Source of the DNA: Marinobacter sp. S0848L
Lineage (GTDB): Bacteria > Pseudomonadota > Gammaproteobacteria > Pseudomonadales > Oleiphilaceae
Direction: 5' to 3'
DNA: 64,000 nt
Assembly: GCF_023016065.1 (NCBI RefSeq)
Contig: NZ_JALKAQ010000002.1
Location: forward strand, 62,001-126,000
Positions 8,199 through 18,031 of this stretch are shown here, piece by piece (the stretch's first letter is position 1; each line of letters begins with the position of its first letter). The position numbers and the translations under genes were made by a program. The notes under the pieces are model-generated. The model was not told the DNA's origin, made no database searches, and saw only the letters and a list, made by a program, of their open reading frames with translations.

Positions 8199-10046
8199 AT
8201 GCTTCAAGATATTCGGGATAACGCCCAGAGTACCATCGCCAAGGTAATCGTTGGCCTTTTGATTGTTTCCCTTTCCATCTGGGGAATGGATGCCATTATT
8301 GGCGGTTTTTCCGGTGAGCCCGAAGTGGCTACGGTGAATGGCACCGACATCACCGAACGGGAGTTTCTCCGGACCGTTCAGCTGGAAACCCAACAGCGCC
8401 TGATGCAAATGGAAAATCCGGATCCGTCCTTGATCGATGAAGATCAGCTGCGTACGGACGTTCTGGAATCGCTTATTCAAGAGGCTGTCCTGACCCAAGA
8501 TGCGCAAAATCAGGGGCTAGAGCTATCCGATGCCGACATCGATGCCTTGATCACTCAGATGCCACAGTTTCAGGTGGACGGCAAATACAGCCCTGAAAGA
8601 TTCGCGGCGACCGTTCGTAATCTGGGCATGGGCGTTGCCGAATTCCGCGCCAGCATGCACAAAAGCTATGTGACCAACCAGATTCGCGCGGCGATTGCTC
8701 AAACTGCATTGGCAGCGCCTGAAAGCGCGGCTCAGCTCTTGGCGATTCAAAACCAGACCCGGGATTTCCGTGTACTGTCGTTGTCCAAAGACGAAGTTGT
8801 TGATCAGGTGTCTGTGACGGATGAAGAGGTTGAAGCCTACTACGACGAGAATAAGGCTCAATTCCAGGAGCCGGAAAACGTTGATGCCGTATACCTGACG
8901 CTGTCTCAGGCGACGTTGGCAGAAACCGTTGACGTGAGTGAAGAAGAGTTGCGCGCCGAGTATGACTCACAGGCGGAGCAGTTCGCTCGGGAAGAGCGTA
9001 AGGCGGCGCATATCCTGATTGAAGCAGGCGCTGAATCGGAAGAAACCCTGGCGACCATTCAGTCTCGATTGGATGCTGGCGAGTCCTTCGGCGAACTTGC
9101 TAAAGAGTTTTCGGTCGATACCGTCTCTGGTCGTGACGGGGGTGACTTGGGTTACGCCGGCCGCGGCGTATACGACGAAGCCTTTGAAGAGGCATTGTTT
9201 GCACTGCAAAAGGGTGAGATTTCTGAACCCGTCGAAACCAGTTTTGGTATTCATTTGATTCGCCTGAACGATGTTCGTCGTTCCGACGTACCTTCGTTCG
9301 AGGAGTTGGAAGGACAGCTGCGTAACGAATTGGCTCGGGCGAAAGCGGAAGAGCGCTATGTTGAGGTTCGTGCAGAACTGGCGGATGCGGCTTATGCAGC
9401 GGATGACCTCGCGGGGCCGGCCAGCGAATTGGGGCTGGAGCTGCGTGAGGTACAGAATGTTACCCGTGACGGAGGTGCTGCGCCCTTTGATCATTCCGGG
9501 CTGGTGCGCCAGTTGTTCTCTGAAGATGTCTTGGAGGACGGGTACAACACCGAGCTGATCGACGTGGGCGACAATGTATCCGTTGTAGCGCGAGTTAAAA
9601 CCCACCATGAAGCCCGTCAGCTTGAATTGGCCGAGGTGCGCGACGACATTGAAGCGACCCTTGAAGTAATGGCCACTCGAGAAGCGCTGCAAGCGAAAGC
9701 GAACGAACTGGTGGCTGATGTTGAATCCGGGGAAAGTGTAGCGGAAGGCCGCTGGAAGCAGTTTGAAGCCCAGGGCCGTGGCGCTGCCGGTGATCTGAGC
9801 CAGCTGGTATTGCGCAAGGCGTTCACCATGCCGCGCCCTGATGGCGAGCAGCCATCGGTGGATGCTGTTGTAGGACTGGCGGAAGCGCATATCATCGCGC
9901 TTGATGCGGTCAACGAAGGTGACGTTGATCGGGAGGACCCCGAGTTCCAGCAAGTTCAGCAATTCCTGACTCAACTGGAAGGTCAGCGCGAATATGGGGT
10001 GTATCAGCAGTATCTGAGAGAAACCGCCGAGATCGAGCGCAACTAA
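8199..10046 (+). CDS. ppiD: PpiD, membrane-anchored periplasmic folding factor
   Basis: A 615-residue SurA/PpiD-family protein. Residues about 12-35 form a single membrane anchor (IAKVIVGLLIVSLSIWGMDA). A SurA-like N-terminal chaperone region follows, and a parvulin-type PPIase domain spans about 266-358 (AHILIEAG, GELAKEFSVD, GGDLGYAGRG, FGIHLIRL). The length is close to E. coli PpiD (623). It acts on the periplasmic side near the SecYEG exit. It is the last gene of the tig-ppiD block and ends at a strong terminator shared with hexR. Confidence 0.96.
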   Translation: MLQDIRDNAQSTIAKVIVGLLIVSLSIWGMDAIIGGFSGEPEVATVNGTDITEREFLRTVQLETQQRLMQMENPDPSLIDEDQLRTDVLESLIQEAVLTQDAQNQGLELSDADIDALITQMPQFQVDGKYSPERFAATVRNLGMGVAEFRASMHKSYVTNQIRAAIAQTALAAPESAAQLLAIQNQTRDFRVLSLSKDEVVDQVSVTDEEVEAYYDENKAQFQEPENVDAVYLTLSQATLAETVDVSEEELRAEYDSQAEQFAREERKAAHILIEAGAESEETLATIQSRLDAGESFGELAKEFSVDTVSGRDGGDLGYAGRGVYDEAFEEALFALQKGEISEPVETSFGIHLIRLNDVRRSDVPSFEELEGQLRNELARAKAEERYVEVRAELADAAYAADDLAGPASELGLELREVQNVTRDGGAAPFDHSGLVRQLFSEDVLEDGYNTELIDVGDNVSVVARVKTHHEARQLELAEVRDDIEATLEVMATREALQAKANELVADVESGESVAEGRWKQFEAQGRGAAGDLSQLVLRKAFTMPRPDGEQPSVDAVVGLAEAHIIALDAVNEGDVDREDPEFQQVQQFLTQLEGQREYGVYQQYLRETAEIERN

Positions 10047-10061
10047 TCGAACTCGTTCAGG

Positions 10062-10089
10062 AAAAAGGGTGCTTCGGCACCCTTTTTTT
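10062..10089. terminator. bidirectional terminator between ppiD and hexR
   Basis: AAAAAGGGTGC, TTCG loop, GCACCC and seven T residues. The A and T tracts on both sides suit both strands. It overlaps the last bases of the convergent hexR gene. Confidence 0.9.
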
Positions 10090-10969
10090 ATGCGTTGGGA
10101 GCGAGCGGAAAGCGTGTGGCTTTCAGGCTCTCTTTCACTTTCTTAAGATGATTGAGGAAATCAGGGCCCCGCTTCAAGGTAACACCGGTCGCAAGGATGT
10201 CGATCACGGTCAAATGGATAATGCGAGAAGACATGGGCATATACACTTCAGTGTCTTCCGGCGATGTCACCCCGAGAACGGTGGTGCACACCTCGGCCAA
10301 GGGCGAATCAGGATTGGTGATTCCGATTACTGTCGCACCATTGCTGCGGGCCAGTTCGGCTGACTCGACCGACTCCCGGGTTCGGCCAGTATAGGAAATC
10401 ACCACAATGGTATCGCCCACACCCGCTCCCGCAGCAATCATTCGCTGCATCAGAGCATCTTCGTAGGCCGACACCGGCGTGTTAAACCGGAAAAATTTAT
10501 GTTGTGCATCCATCGCAACCGAAGCAGAGCCGCCCATGCCGAAGAAGATAATCTGTTTTGCCTGAATCAGGTAATCCACGACCGTTGCGATGGATTCGGG
10601 GTCTAGCGCCTGTCTGGCTTTATCGAGGCTGGCGATGGTGCTAAGCATGATTTTGTCCGAATACTCGGCCGCGTTGTCATCAGGCTTGATGTTCTCGCCT
10701 ACATAGGGGGTGCCAGTGGCGATACTCTGAGCCAATCGTATTTTGAAATCAGGGAACCCGGTGGCTGAGAAGCCGCGGCAAAAGCGGTTGACCGTGGGTT
10801 CGCTGACATCTGCCGCCCGGGCCAGGGCCGCAATACTGTAACGGGTGGCGGCGCTGGGGTCGCGAAGGATCGCACCAGCGACTTTGCGCTCGGATTTGTT
10901 GAGGTTTTCCAGGCGGCTCTGGATTTCTTCCAGCAAGTTCTCTTCTCTACGGACCGCACTGACTGCCAT
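10088..10969 (-). CDS. hexR: HexR-like transcriptional regulator (RpiR family)
   Basis: A 293-residue RpiR-type regulator. The N-terminal helix-turn-helix (about 8-80) includes [22 protein letters not shown] sugar-phosphate-binding SIS domain (about 125-260) contains [15 protein letters not shown] and [11 protein letters not shown]. HexR represses Entner-Doudoroff and zwf genes in pseudomonads and responds to 2-keto-3-deoxy-6-phosphogluconate (family knowledge). It is divergent from zwf-pgl-eda, the usual target. GGGAG lies eight bases before the ATG. The stop codon sits inside the ppiD terminator. Confidence 0.93.
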   Translation of the reverse strand: MAVSAVRREENLLEEIQSRLENLNKSERKVAGAILRDPSAATRYSIAALARAADVSEPTVNRFCRGFSATGFPDFKIRLAQSIATGTPYVGENIKPDDNAAEYSDKIMLSTIASLDKARQALDPESIATVVDYLIQAKQIIFFGMGGSASVAMDAQHKFFRFNTPVSAYEDALMQRMIAAGAGVGDTIVVISYTGRTRESVESAELARSNGATVIGITNPDSPLAEVCTTVLGVTSPEDTEVYMPMSSRIIHLTVIDILATGVTLKRGPDFLNHLKKVKESLKATRFPLAPNA

Positions 10970-11093
10970 ACGGAATGCTCCCTGTCTGCACGCAATAATT
11001 GTGGTGATTGGCCATTATACCTGCCTTGAAATGAAATCTGAGTAGTAAAAACGTCATGTATGGCTTTGCGCCTTGGATTCCGCAATAGGCGAT

Positions 11094-11124
11094 GTCATTA
11101 TTTAGCTAAATTTACGACAATGAC
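11094..11124. promoter_or_regulatory. candidate HexR operator before zwf
   Basis: GTCATT (11094-11099) and AATGAC (11119-11124) flank an A+T-rich core, TTTAGCTAAATTTACGACAA (11101-11120), which itself is partly palindromic around AAATTT. It lies 24 bases before the zwf ATG, between hexR and its presumed target. Location and symmetry support an operator; binding is inferred. Confidence 0.4.
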
Positions 11125-11147
11125 GTGCCTTCAAGATGGGGAGTTGA

Positions 11148-12620
11148 ATGTCTGAGCCGCTGCCAGCCTCGTGTGATCTTATGCTTTTCGGGGCTATGGG
11201 GAACCTAGCCCGGAAGAAACTCTTTCCTGCACTCTATCAGCTTGATCGAGCCGGATTGTTGGCCGATAACAGTCGGATTCTGGCAATCGCCCGTCGTGAT
11301 ATCAGTGTTGCCCGAATGAGAGAAGAGCTGGCTTCAAACCTGAAGGCAGAGCTTGCCAGCCAAGAATTTGAACAGGCGATTGCCGAACGGTTTGTGGCAC
11401 GTGTGGATTATCAGGTGCTTGATTTCACCGATACTGCTGGTTTCGCCGATTTAAACCGTTGGCGAAACACCGATAATCAGCTGATTGTTTACATGGCAAC
11501 GCCGCCGTCTATGTACGGCGTGATCGCGCGCAATTTGAAAGATCAAAGCTGTTGCACAGACAGAACCCGTGTTGTGGTGGAAAAGCCCATTGGGCAGGAC
11601 CTGGCATCATCTAAAGTGATCAATGATGCATTAGCCGAGGTGTATGACGAGAGCCAACTGTTTCGTATAGACCATTATCTAGGCAAAGAGACGGTACAGA
11701 ATCTGATTGCCTTGCGTTTTGCGAACAATCTGTTTGCGTCACAGTGGGACCAAAACCATATTTCCCACGTTGAGATTACGGTGGCTGAAAGTACGGGCAT
11801 CGACGGGCGATGGGGGTATTTTGATAAAGCAGGGCAGGTTCGGGATATGATTCAGAACCACTTGTTGCAGCTGCTCTGCCTGATCGCCATGGACCCGCCT
11901 GCGGATTTGTCGGCTGACAGTATTCGTGACGAGAAGGTGAAAATCCTGAAAGCGCTCAAGCGGATTTCACCTGAGATGATGGAGCAATACGTGGTGCGCG
12001 GTCAGTACGCGGCGGGCGCCAGTCATGGCAAGGTAGTGCCGGGTTATCTGGAGGAAGAGGGCGCGGACAAAACCAGCCTGACGGAAACCTTTGTTGCGCT
12101 GAAAGTTGAAATCGACAATTGGCGTTGGTCGGGCGTGCCGTTCTATATCCGCACCGGCAAACGCATGCCTGAAAAAATGGCTCAGATTATTATTCACTTC
12201 AAACCGGCTCCTCACTATATCTTTGATCCTGATCAGAAGCATTTGGCGAACAACAAACTCATTATTCGGCTTCAGCCCGACGAAGGTATGGCGCTCAAGA
12301 TTCTTACCAAAGAACACGGTTTGGATAAGGGGATGCGGTTGCGGCAAGGGCCGCTGGAACTGACGTTTTCGGAAACCTTTGGTGCAGAACGCATCCCGGA
12401 TGCTTACGAGCGGTTGTTGTGGGAAGTCATGCGGGGCAGCCAGTACCTGTTCGTACGGCGTGATGAAGTGGAACATGCCTGGCGTTGGGTGGATCATATT
12501 ATTCAAAACTGGCGTGATTTGGGCGAACCGCCAAAACGCTACGCCGCGGGTACATGGGGGCCCGTGGCGTCTATCGCGTTGATCACTCGAGACGGAAGGA
12601 GTTGGTATGAAGATGCCTGA
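11148..12620 (+). CDS. zwf: Glucose-6-phosphate 1-dehydrogenase
   Basis: A 490-residue enzyme oxidising glucose-6-phosphate to 6-phosphogluconolactone with NAD(P)+. The dinucleotide fold begins [16 protein letters not shown] (about 10-25). EKPIG is at 145-149, and the active-site signature RIDHYLGKE at 173-181 includes the catalytic His. The length fits the family. The ATG follows GGGGAG. Its stop overlaps the start of pgl by 14 bases, so the two are translationally linked. It supplies the Entner-Doudoroff route together with pgl, edd and eda in this window. Confidence 0.98.
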   Translation: MSEPLPASCDLMLFGAMGNLARKKLFPALYQLDRAGLLADNSRILAIARRDISVARMREELASNLKAELASQEFEQAIAERFVARVDYQVLDFTDTAGFADLNRWRNTDNQLIVYMATPPSMYGVIARNLKDQSCCTDRTRVVVEKPIGQDLASSKVINDALAEVYDESQLFRIDHYLGKETVQNLIALRFANNLFASQWDQNHISHVEITVAESTGIDGRWGYFDKAGQVRDMIQNHLLQLLCLIAMDPPADLSADSIRDEKVKILKALKRISPEMMEQYVVRGQYAAGASHGKVVPGYLEEEGADKTSLTETFVALKVEIDNWRWSGVPFYIRTGKRMPEKMAQIIIHFKPAPHYIFDPDQKHLANNKLIIRLQPDEGMALKILTKEHGLDKGMRLRQGPLELTFSETFGAERIPDAYERLLWEVMRGSQYLFVRRDEVEHAWRWVDHIIQNWRDLGEPPKRYAAGTWGPVASIALITRDGRSWYEDA

Positions 12621-13326
12621 ACTGCAACTGCCGGAGGGAGTGAAGGTACATTCGGCGCAGTCGCCGGAGGCCATTGCGCAAATGCTCGCGGAGCGTGTCG
12701 CTGAGTGTTTGCGCCGTCGCCTAGCCGAAGGGCCCACGGCGACTCTGGTGGTTTCAGGAGGATCAACACCGCTGCCATTTTTTCGCGTGTTACGGGACAA
12801 ACCTTTGGAGTGGGAAAGGGTAAAAGTCGCGTTGGCTGACGAACGCTGGGTGCCGGAAAGCGAACCCGCCAGCAATACGGCATTGGTTAAAAACGAATTG
12901 TTGCAAGGTGCTGCTGCCAAGGCCCGCTACGTATTATTTAACGTTTCGAACAAAGACGCCGTTGATGCTGTATCGGAGCTGGAGGCGGATGCCGCAGAGC
13001 TAACCTTGCCGGTGGATGTGCTGGTTCTGGGTATGGGAAGCGACGGGCATACGGCATCGCTGTTCCCGGATGCGCCGGAGTTGGCGCGAGCTATGAAGCC
13101 TTCTGAGGGCCAGCGAGTCATGGTGATGACACCGCCTTCACAGGTGCACCAGCGAGTAACCCTGACACTGCCAGTGCTGGTGCAAGCCCGTTTTAAAGCA
13201 CTTCATCTGAAAGGACAAGATAAAATCACCACTTTGGCTCGAGCCGTTGAAGCGCCGGACGATTGGTCGGCGATGCCTATTCGGGCTTTTCTGCAAGCCG
13301 GATTGCACGTTTACTGGAGCCCGTGA
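12607..13326 (+). CDS. pgl: 6-phosphogluconolactonase
   Basis: A 239-residue member of the DevB/Pgl type. SGGSTP (50-55), DERWVP (78-83) and [13 protein letters not shown] (142-154) are the family's active-site blocks. It hydrolyses 6-phosphogluconolactone to 6-phosphogluconate. The start is supported by GGAAGGAG. It overlaps zwf by 14 bases, and its TGA shares one base with the eda ATG (TGATG), so zwf-pgl-eda form one tightly coupled unit. Confidence 0.96.
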   Translation: MKMPELQLPEGVKVHSAQSPEAIAQMLAERVAECLRRRLAEGPTATLVVSGGSTPLPFFRVLRDKPLEWERVKVALADERWVPESEPASNTALVKNELLQGAAAKARYVLFNVSNKDAVDAVSELEADAAELTLPVDVLVLGMGSDGHTASLFPDAPELARAMKPSEGQRVMVMTPPSQVHQRVTLTLPVLVQARFKALHLKGQDKITTLARAVEAPDDWSAMPIRAFLQAGLHVYWSP

Positions 13327-13985
13327 TGCCAAAACTTTCGAACGACCATAAGCTGGAAATTGAGAAGGTATTGACCCGGTCGCCGCTGATACCGGTGATC
13401 ACCATTGATCGTTTGGCCGATGCAGTACCTTTATGCAAAGCGTTGTATGACGGTGGGCTTGGCGTTCTTGAGATCACTCTGCGCACGGAGTTTGGTGTGG
13501 CGGCTATCCGGGAAGTTCGCAAGGCGCTGCCGGATGCACTGGTAGGTGCCGGATCTGTGACCAGCATTTCACAATATCGCGAGGTTGAGCTGGCCGGTGC
13601 CCAGTTCGTAATCACTCCTGGCGTTACCGAAGCGGTTCTGGAGTTCGGGGTAACCTCGGAAGCGCCTTTGTTACCGGGTATTTCAACGGCTTCAGAACTG
13701 ATGATGGGGCATATTCACGGCTATCGCCATTTTAAATTCTTTCCTGCGGAAGTGTCCGGCGGAGTGGCAGCGCTAAAAGCTTTGGCCGGGCCGTTTCCCG
13801 ACGTTCAGTTTTGCCCCACGGGTGGCATTCAGCAGCATACGGCGGCTGACTACCTGACACTGAAGAATGTTGCCGCCGTAGGTGGTAGCTGGCTGACACC
13901 GGCGGACAAAATCGTGGCAAAAGACTGGGCCGCGATTACGGACATCGCGCGCGCCAGTCTTCTTGATGCCAGGCAACAAAGGTAG
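13326..13985 (+). CDS. eda: KDPG aldolase (2-keto-3-deoxy-6-phosphogluconate aldolase)
   Basis: A 219-residue class I aldolase. The Schiff-base lysine is Lys137 in HFKFFPAE, and Glu49 in LEITLRT is the likely catalytic acid. GAGSV and TPGVTE form the phosphate and substrate loops. It cleaves KDPG into pyruvate and glyceraldehyde-3-phosphate. The start chosen is the ATG overlapping the pgl stop; an upstream in-frame start at 13263 would overlap pgl by 64 bases and extend beyond the normal family N-terminus. It converges on pyk with an 8-base gap. Confidence 0.97.
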   Translation: MPKLSNDHKLEIEKVLTRSPLIPVITIDRLADAVPLCKALYDGGLGVLEITLRTEFGVAAIREVRKALPDALVGAGSVTSISQYREVELAGAQFVITPGVTEAVLEFGVTSEAPLLPGISTASELMMGHIHGYRHFKFFPAEVSGGVAALKALAGPFPDVQFCPTGGIQQHTAADYLTLKNVAAVGGSWLTPADKIVAKDWAAITDIARASLLDARQQR

Positions 13986-13993
13986 CTATCAGA

Positions 13994-15442
13994 TCAGTGG
14001 ATGTTGGCGCCGACCTGAACGATTTTCATGGTATTGGTGCCGCCATGAGCATTCACAAAATCACCGTTTGTAATGACCACCAGGTCACCCTGTTTGACGT
14101 AGTCACGTTTGGCTAACTCATCCAGTGCCAGGTTCTTCACCTGTTCTTTCTCGTGATTAGCCGAATCAAATGGAACCGTTTGGACACCGCGGTAAAGCGC
14201 TACTTTGTGTTGGGTCGAATGGTGCCGAGAGAACGCAAAGATGGGTAGGGCTGATTTGATGCGCGACATCAGGCGCGGTGTCGAGCCGGTTTCCGTCAGG
14301 CAGATAATCGCCGTCACGCCTTGCAAATGGTTTGCCGCGTACATGGCGGATAAGGCAATAGCTTCATCAACGGCTTCCATGCTCTCGTTAATGCGGTGCT
14401 TTGACTGACGCATCGACGGATGGCGCTCGGCACCTTTACAGATTCTCACCATGGCCTCAACAGCCTCAGTAGGGTAGTCACCCACTGCAGTTTCGGCTGA
14501 CAGCATCACCGCATCGGTGTAGTCCATCACCGCGTTGGCCACGTCGGAGACTTCAGCACGCGTTGGCATGGGGTTGGTAATCATGGACTCCATCATCTGG
14601 GTGGCCGTAATAACGACACGGTCTAGTACGCGGGCTCGGGCAATAATGTGCTTCTGAACCGCTACTAATTCCGCATCGCCGATTTCCACGGCTAGATCAC
14701 CGCGGGCGACCATAACGGCATCCGATGCCTTGATGACAGCATCTAAAGCTTCGGTGTCGTGAGCCAGTTCTGCGCGTTCGATCTTCGCCACCAAGCCAGC
14801 ATCTGAGCCGGCTTCTTTTAAAAGTCGGCGAGCGATGTGCATGTCTTCTTCGGTGCGCACGAAAGAAACGGCAACGTAATCCGCACCCAGGCTCGCGGCG
14901 GTTACGATGTCTTGTTTGTCTTTTTCCGTAAGTGCGTCAGCGGATAGCCCGCCGCCCCGTTTGTTTAGTCCTTTGTTGTTGGACAACGGGCCGCCGATAA
15001 GAACCGTGGATGTGATGCTGTGGTCATCGACGGCGGTCACTTCCATCTCGATACGGCCATCGTCCAGCACCAGAATGTCACCGGGAGTGACATCGTTGAT
15101 CAGCTCTTCGTAATCGATACCTACGGACGATTCCGTGCCTGCGTCTTTATCCATTGTGGCATCAAGCACAAATGTTTGACCGGGCTTGAGCGTGACTTTG
15201 TTGTTGCTGAAGCGTGCAATTCTGAGTTTGGGCCCTTGAAGATCGGCCAGCAAAGCAACGAAGCGACCTTGTGCCGCGGCGGTTTCACGCACATTTTTCG
15301 CCCGCTCGATGTGTTCCTGCGCACTGCCGTGAGAAAAGTTCAGGCGAGTGACATCCACGCCGGCCGCAATGATGCCAGCCAGCGCTTCTTTGCTGTCAGT
15401 GGCGGGACCAAGAGTGGCTACGATTTTTGTGCGCCGGAGCAT
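13994..15442 (-). CDS. pyk: Pyruvate kinase (PykA type)
   Basis: A 482-residue enzyme converting PEP and ADP to pyruvate and ATP. It starts [17 protein letters not shown]. Substrate and metal sites are seen in RLNFSHGS (33-40), Lys220 in VAKIERAE, and [10 protein letters not shown] (244-253), followed by [10 protein letters not shown]. The start was placed at 15442, preceded by GGACAC. The open frame extends upstream to 15529, but those residues do not look like pyruvate kinase. It is divergent from edd, so the 122-base gap probably holds two promoters. The length matches E. coli PykA (480). Confidence 0.96.
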   Translation of the reverse strand: MLRRTKIVATLGPATDSKEALAGIIAAGVDVTRLNFSHGSAQEHIERAKNVRETAAAQGRFVALLADLQGPKLRIARFSNNKVTLKPGQTFVLDATMDKDAGTESSVGIDYEELINDVTPGDILVLDDGRIEMEVTAVDDHSITSTVLIGGPLSNNKGLNKRGGGLSADALTEKDKQDIVTAASLGADYVAVSFVRTEEDMHIARRLLKEAGSDAGLVAKIERAELAHDTEALDAVIKASDAVMVARGDLAVEIGDAELVAVQKHIIARARVLDRVVITATQMMESMITNPMPTRAEVSDVANAVMDYTDAVMLSAETAVGDYPTEAVEAMVRICKGAERHPSMRQSKHRINESMEAVDEAIALSAMYAANHLQGVTAIICLTETGSTPRLMSRIKSALPIFAFSRHHSTQHKVALYRGVQTVPFDSANHEKEQVKNLALDELAKRDYVKQGDLVVITNGDFVNAHGGTNTMKIVQVGANIH

Positions 15443-15564
15443 AGAGCGTGTCCTTTTGATGTGTCGAAAACGGAGAGTGTAATGAGTATGGTTAATTGAA
15501 TCTGAACAAGAGTCTTTAAGGAAGTACACTTACGTCGTGTGTTTAACGATTTGGGAGTCATACC

Positions 15565-17391
15565 ATGCAGCCTGTTGTTTCCAAGGTTACCAGCCGGATT
15601 ATCGAACGAAGCCGGGCAACACGGCAGGCGTATCTGGCCAGAATGCGGGCTCTGAGGGAGCAGGGGCCTCAGCGCGGGACCTTGTCTTGCAGTAATCTGG
15701 CTCACGGTTTTGCCGCGTGCCAGCCCGGCGATAAAGATCAGCTCAAGCTGATGAACCGGGCCAATGTGGCGATTGTCTCGGCTTACAACGACATGCTTTC
15801 TGCGCATCAACCCTATCAACGTTTTCCGGACATTATTCGCGAAGCGGCGCATGGCATGGGCTCTGTTGCGCAGTTTGCCGGTGGTACGCCGGCGATGTGT
15901 GACGGGGTTACCCAAGGGCAGCCCGGTATGGATTTGAGCCTGTTTTCACGCGACACCATTGCTATGAGTACGGCGGTGGCTTTAAGCCACAACATGTTCG
16001 ATGCCGTCACCTTACTGGGTATATGTGACAAAATTGTGCCAGGCCTGCTTATTGGTGCGTTGAGCTTTGGCCATTTGCCCGCGGTCTTGATACCGTCCGG
16101 GCCGATGCCTTCCGGGTTGCCCAATAAAGAGAAACAGCGGGTTCGTCAGTTATTTGCCGAAGGTAAGATCGGGCAGGATGAACTGCTTGAGGCCGAGAGC
16201 CAGTCTTACCATAGCCCGGGCACCTGTACCTTTTACGGAACCGCTAACAGTAACCAGCTGCTGGTGGAGGTGATGGGCCTGCATTTGCCCGGTTCCGCTT
16301 TTGTTCATCCGAACACGCCTCTGCGTGATGCGTTAACACGCGCCGCGACTGAACAGGTGATTCGCTTGTCTCAGCCCCAGGGCGGTCAACTCGGTTTGGC
16401 AGATATGGTCGATGAAAAGTCGATCGTGAACGCTCTGGTTGCCTTGCTGGTTACCGGAGGCTCGACCAATCACACCATTCATTGGGTCGCGATTGCCCGG
16501 GCCGCGGGTATTCTGATCGATTGGAACGACTACGCTGAGCTTTCTTCGATCGTGCCGTCTATGACTCGTATTTATCCGAACGGGCAAGAAGATATCAATG
16601 CCTTCCATGAGGCGGGTGGAACGCCTTATCTGATTCAGGCATTACTCAACGCCGGGCTGTTTCACGAAGACGTCAACACCGTTATGGGACCCGGGTTGGC
16701 CCAGTATGCACGTATGCCGGAAATGGGCGGGCAGGGGCTGCAATGGCATCCGGCGGCTCATGAGAGTTTGCAGCCAAGCGTGTTAAGTTCGGTTGAACAG
16801 CCGTTTGCGCCCGACGGAGGGCTGAAGGTCCTCGACGGTAATCTTGGCCGGGGCATTATTAAGGTGTCTGCGGTTGCAGCGGAGCATCACTGTGTAGAGG
16901 CACCAGCGGTTGTGTTCGAGGATCAGGACGACTTAAAGGCTGCTTTCGAGGCGGGAGAGCTTGACCGGGACTGCGTCGTCGTTGTCCGGTTTCAGGGGCC
17001 GAGAGCCAATGGCATGCCGGAACTTCACAAGTTAACCCCTTACCTGGGTGTTCTTCAGGATCGCGGCTTCCGGGTTGGGCTGGTGACGGATGGCCGTATG
17101 TCGGGTGCTTCGGGCAAGGTTCCTGCCGCCATCCATGTGTATCCCGAAGCTTTGGAAGGTGGGCCTCTGGCAAAAATTCAGAACGGTGATGTCATTCGTT
17201 TGGATGCCGTTAACGGGCAGTTGTCGGTGTTGCTGGATGGTACCCGCCTGAATGCGCGGGAGTCAGCCAATCGTGACCTTACTCGACAGCGCCAGGACTA
17301 CGGCCGTGAACTGTTTGGGTGGATGCGGCAAGGGGTCAGTAATCCGGAGCAAGGTGCCAGTGTTTTTTGGGCAGCCGAAGGCCATGGTTAG
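15565..17391 (+). CDS. edd: Phosphogluconate dehydratase (Edd)
   Basis: A 608-residue iron-sulfur dehydratase of the IlvD/Edd family, converting 6-phosphogluconate to KDPG. The signatures CDGVTQG (112-118) and GICDK (152-156) carry cluster-ligand cysteines, and the C-terminal [18 protein letters not shown] block is typical. GGGAG lies before the ATG. It stands with pyk rather than in the zwf-pgl-eda unit, and no glucokinase gene is next to it, unlike in many pseudomonads. Confidence 0.97.
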   Translation: MQPVVSKVTSRIIERSRATRQAYLARMRALREQGPQRGTLSCSNLAHGFAACQPGDKDQLKLMNRANVAIVSAYNDMLSAHQPYQRFPDIIREAAHGMGSVAQFAGGTPAMCDGVTQGQPGMDLSLFSRDTIAMSTAVALSHNMFDAVTLLGICDKIVPGLLIGALSFGHLPAVLIPSGPMPSGLPNKEKQRVRQLFAEGKIGQDELLEAESQSYHSPGTCTFYGTANSNQLLVEVMGLHLPGSAFVHPNTPLRDALTRAATEQVIRLSQPQGGQLGLADMVDEKSIVNALVALLVTGGSTNHTIHWVAIARAAGILIDWNDYAELSSIVPSMTRIYPNGQEDINAFHEAGGTPYLIQALLNAGLFHEDVNTVMGPGLAQYARMPEMGGQGLQWHPAAHESLQPSVLSSVEQPFAPDGGLKVLDGNLGRGIIKVSAVAAEHHCVEAPAVVFEDQDDLKAAFEAGELDRDCVVVVRFQGPRANGMPELHKLTPYLGVLQDRGFRVGLVTDGRMSGASGKVPAAIHVYPEALEGGPLAKIQNGDVIRLDAVNGQLSVLLDGTRLNARESANRDLTRQRQDYGRELFGWMRQGVSNPEQGASVFWAAEGHG

Positions 17392-17422
17392 TGAATTGGA
17401 TGGATGAAAGCCGGGAGAACTG

Positions 17423-18031
17423 ATGGTGGTGTCAGATAGTCAGGAACTCGATAAGCTCAGTTTTGAACAGTTAGTCATGCGAGTGCGGGCTTGTACCTTA
17501 TGCCGTGACAAGTTGCCCCATGAGCCAAGGCCGGTTGTTCAGCTCTCCGAGTCATCCCGTATTCTTATTGTGGGTCAGGCGCCGGGTAGAAAAGTGCACG
17601 AAACGGGGATTCCCTTTAACGATCCCAGCGGGGACAGGTTACGCCGGTGGATGGGAGTAGATAGAGCGACGTTCTACGATGACACCAGAATGGCCATTCT
17701 CCCGATGGGGTTCTGTTTTCCGGGCACCGGAAAGTCCGGGGATTTGCCACCTATTCCAGAATGCGCGGATACCTGGCGCGAGGCATTACTGGCCCGGCTT
17801 AAGCGAGTTGAATTAACATTGGTGATCGGTCAGTACGCGCACGCTTGGCACTTGCCGGATAGCCGGCGCTCGGTTACCGAAAACGTAAGAGCATGGCGTG
17901 AATATTGGCCGCGGCTGTTACCGACACCTCACCCAAGCCCCCGAAACAACTTATGGTTTCGGAGGAATCCCTGGTTTGAGGAGGAGATGCTGCCGCGGCT
18001 GCAAGAGCGGGTTGCCGATATTCTCGGTTAA
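17423..18031 (+). CDS. uracil-DNA glycosylase superfamily protein
   Basis: A 202-residue protein with the uracil-DNA-glycosylase fold motifs. GQAPG (51-55) followed by HETGIPFNDPSGDRLRRW forms the first active-site loop, and LPTPHPSPRN (166-175) the second. Two Cys pairs near residues 24-27 (CTLC) could hint at metal binding, but the family 4 four-Cys pattern is not complete. A base-excision role is possible; substrate is unknown. GGGAG precedes the ATG by five bases. Its stop overlaps the convergent phaC stop by a few bases. Confidence 0.8.
   Translation: MVVSDSQELDKLSFEQLVMRVRACTLCRDKLPHEPRPVVQLSESSRILIVGQAPGRKVHETGIPFNDPSGDRLRRWMGVDRATFYDDTRMAILPMGFCFPGTGKSGDLPPIPECADTWREALLARLKRVELTLVIGQYAHAWHLPDSRRSVTENVRAWREYWPRLLPTPHPSPRNNLWFRRNPWFEEEMLPRLQERVADILG

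Noticed and set aside
8967-9974. 335-codon open frame antisense to ppiD
   Set aside because: Shadow of ppiD; no family features.
13263-13325. Longer eda start
   Set aside because: Would overlap pgl by 64 bases; the ATG at 13326 overlapping the pgl stop gives the normal aldolase length.
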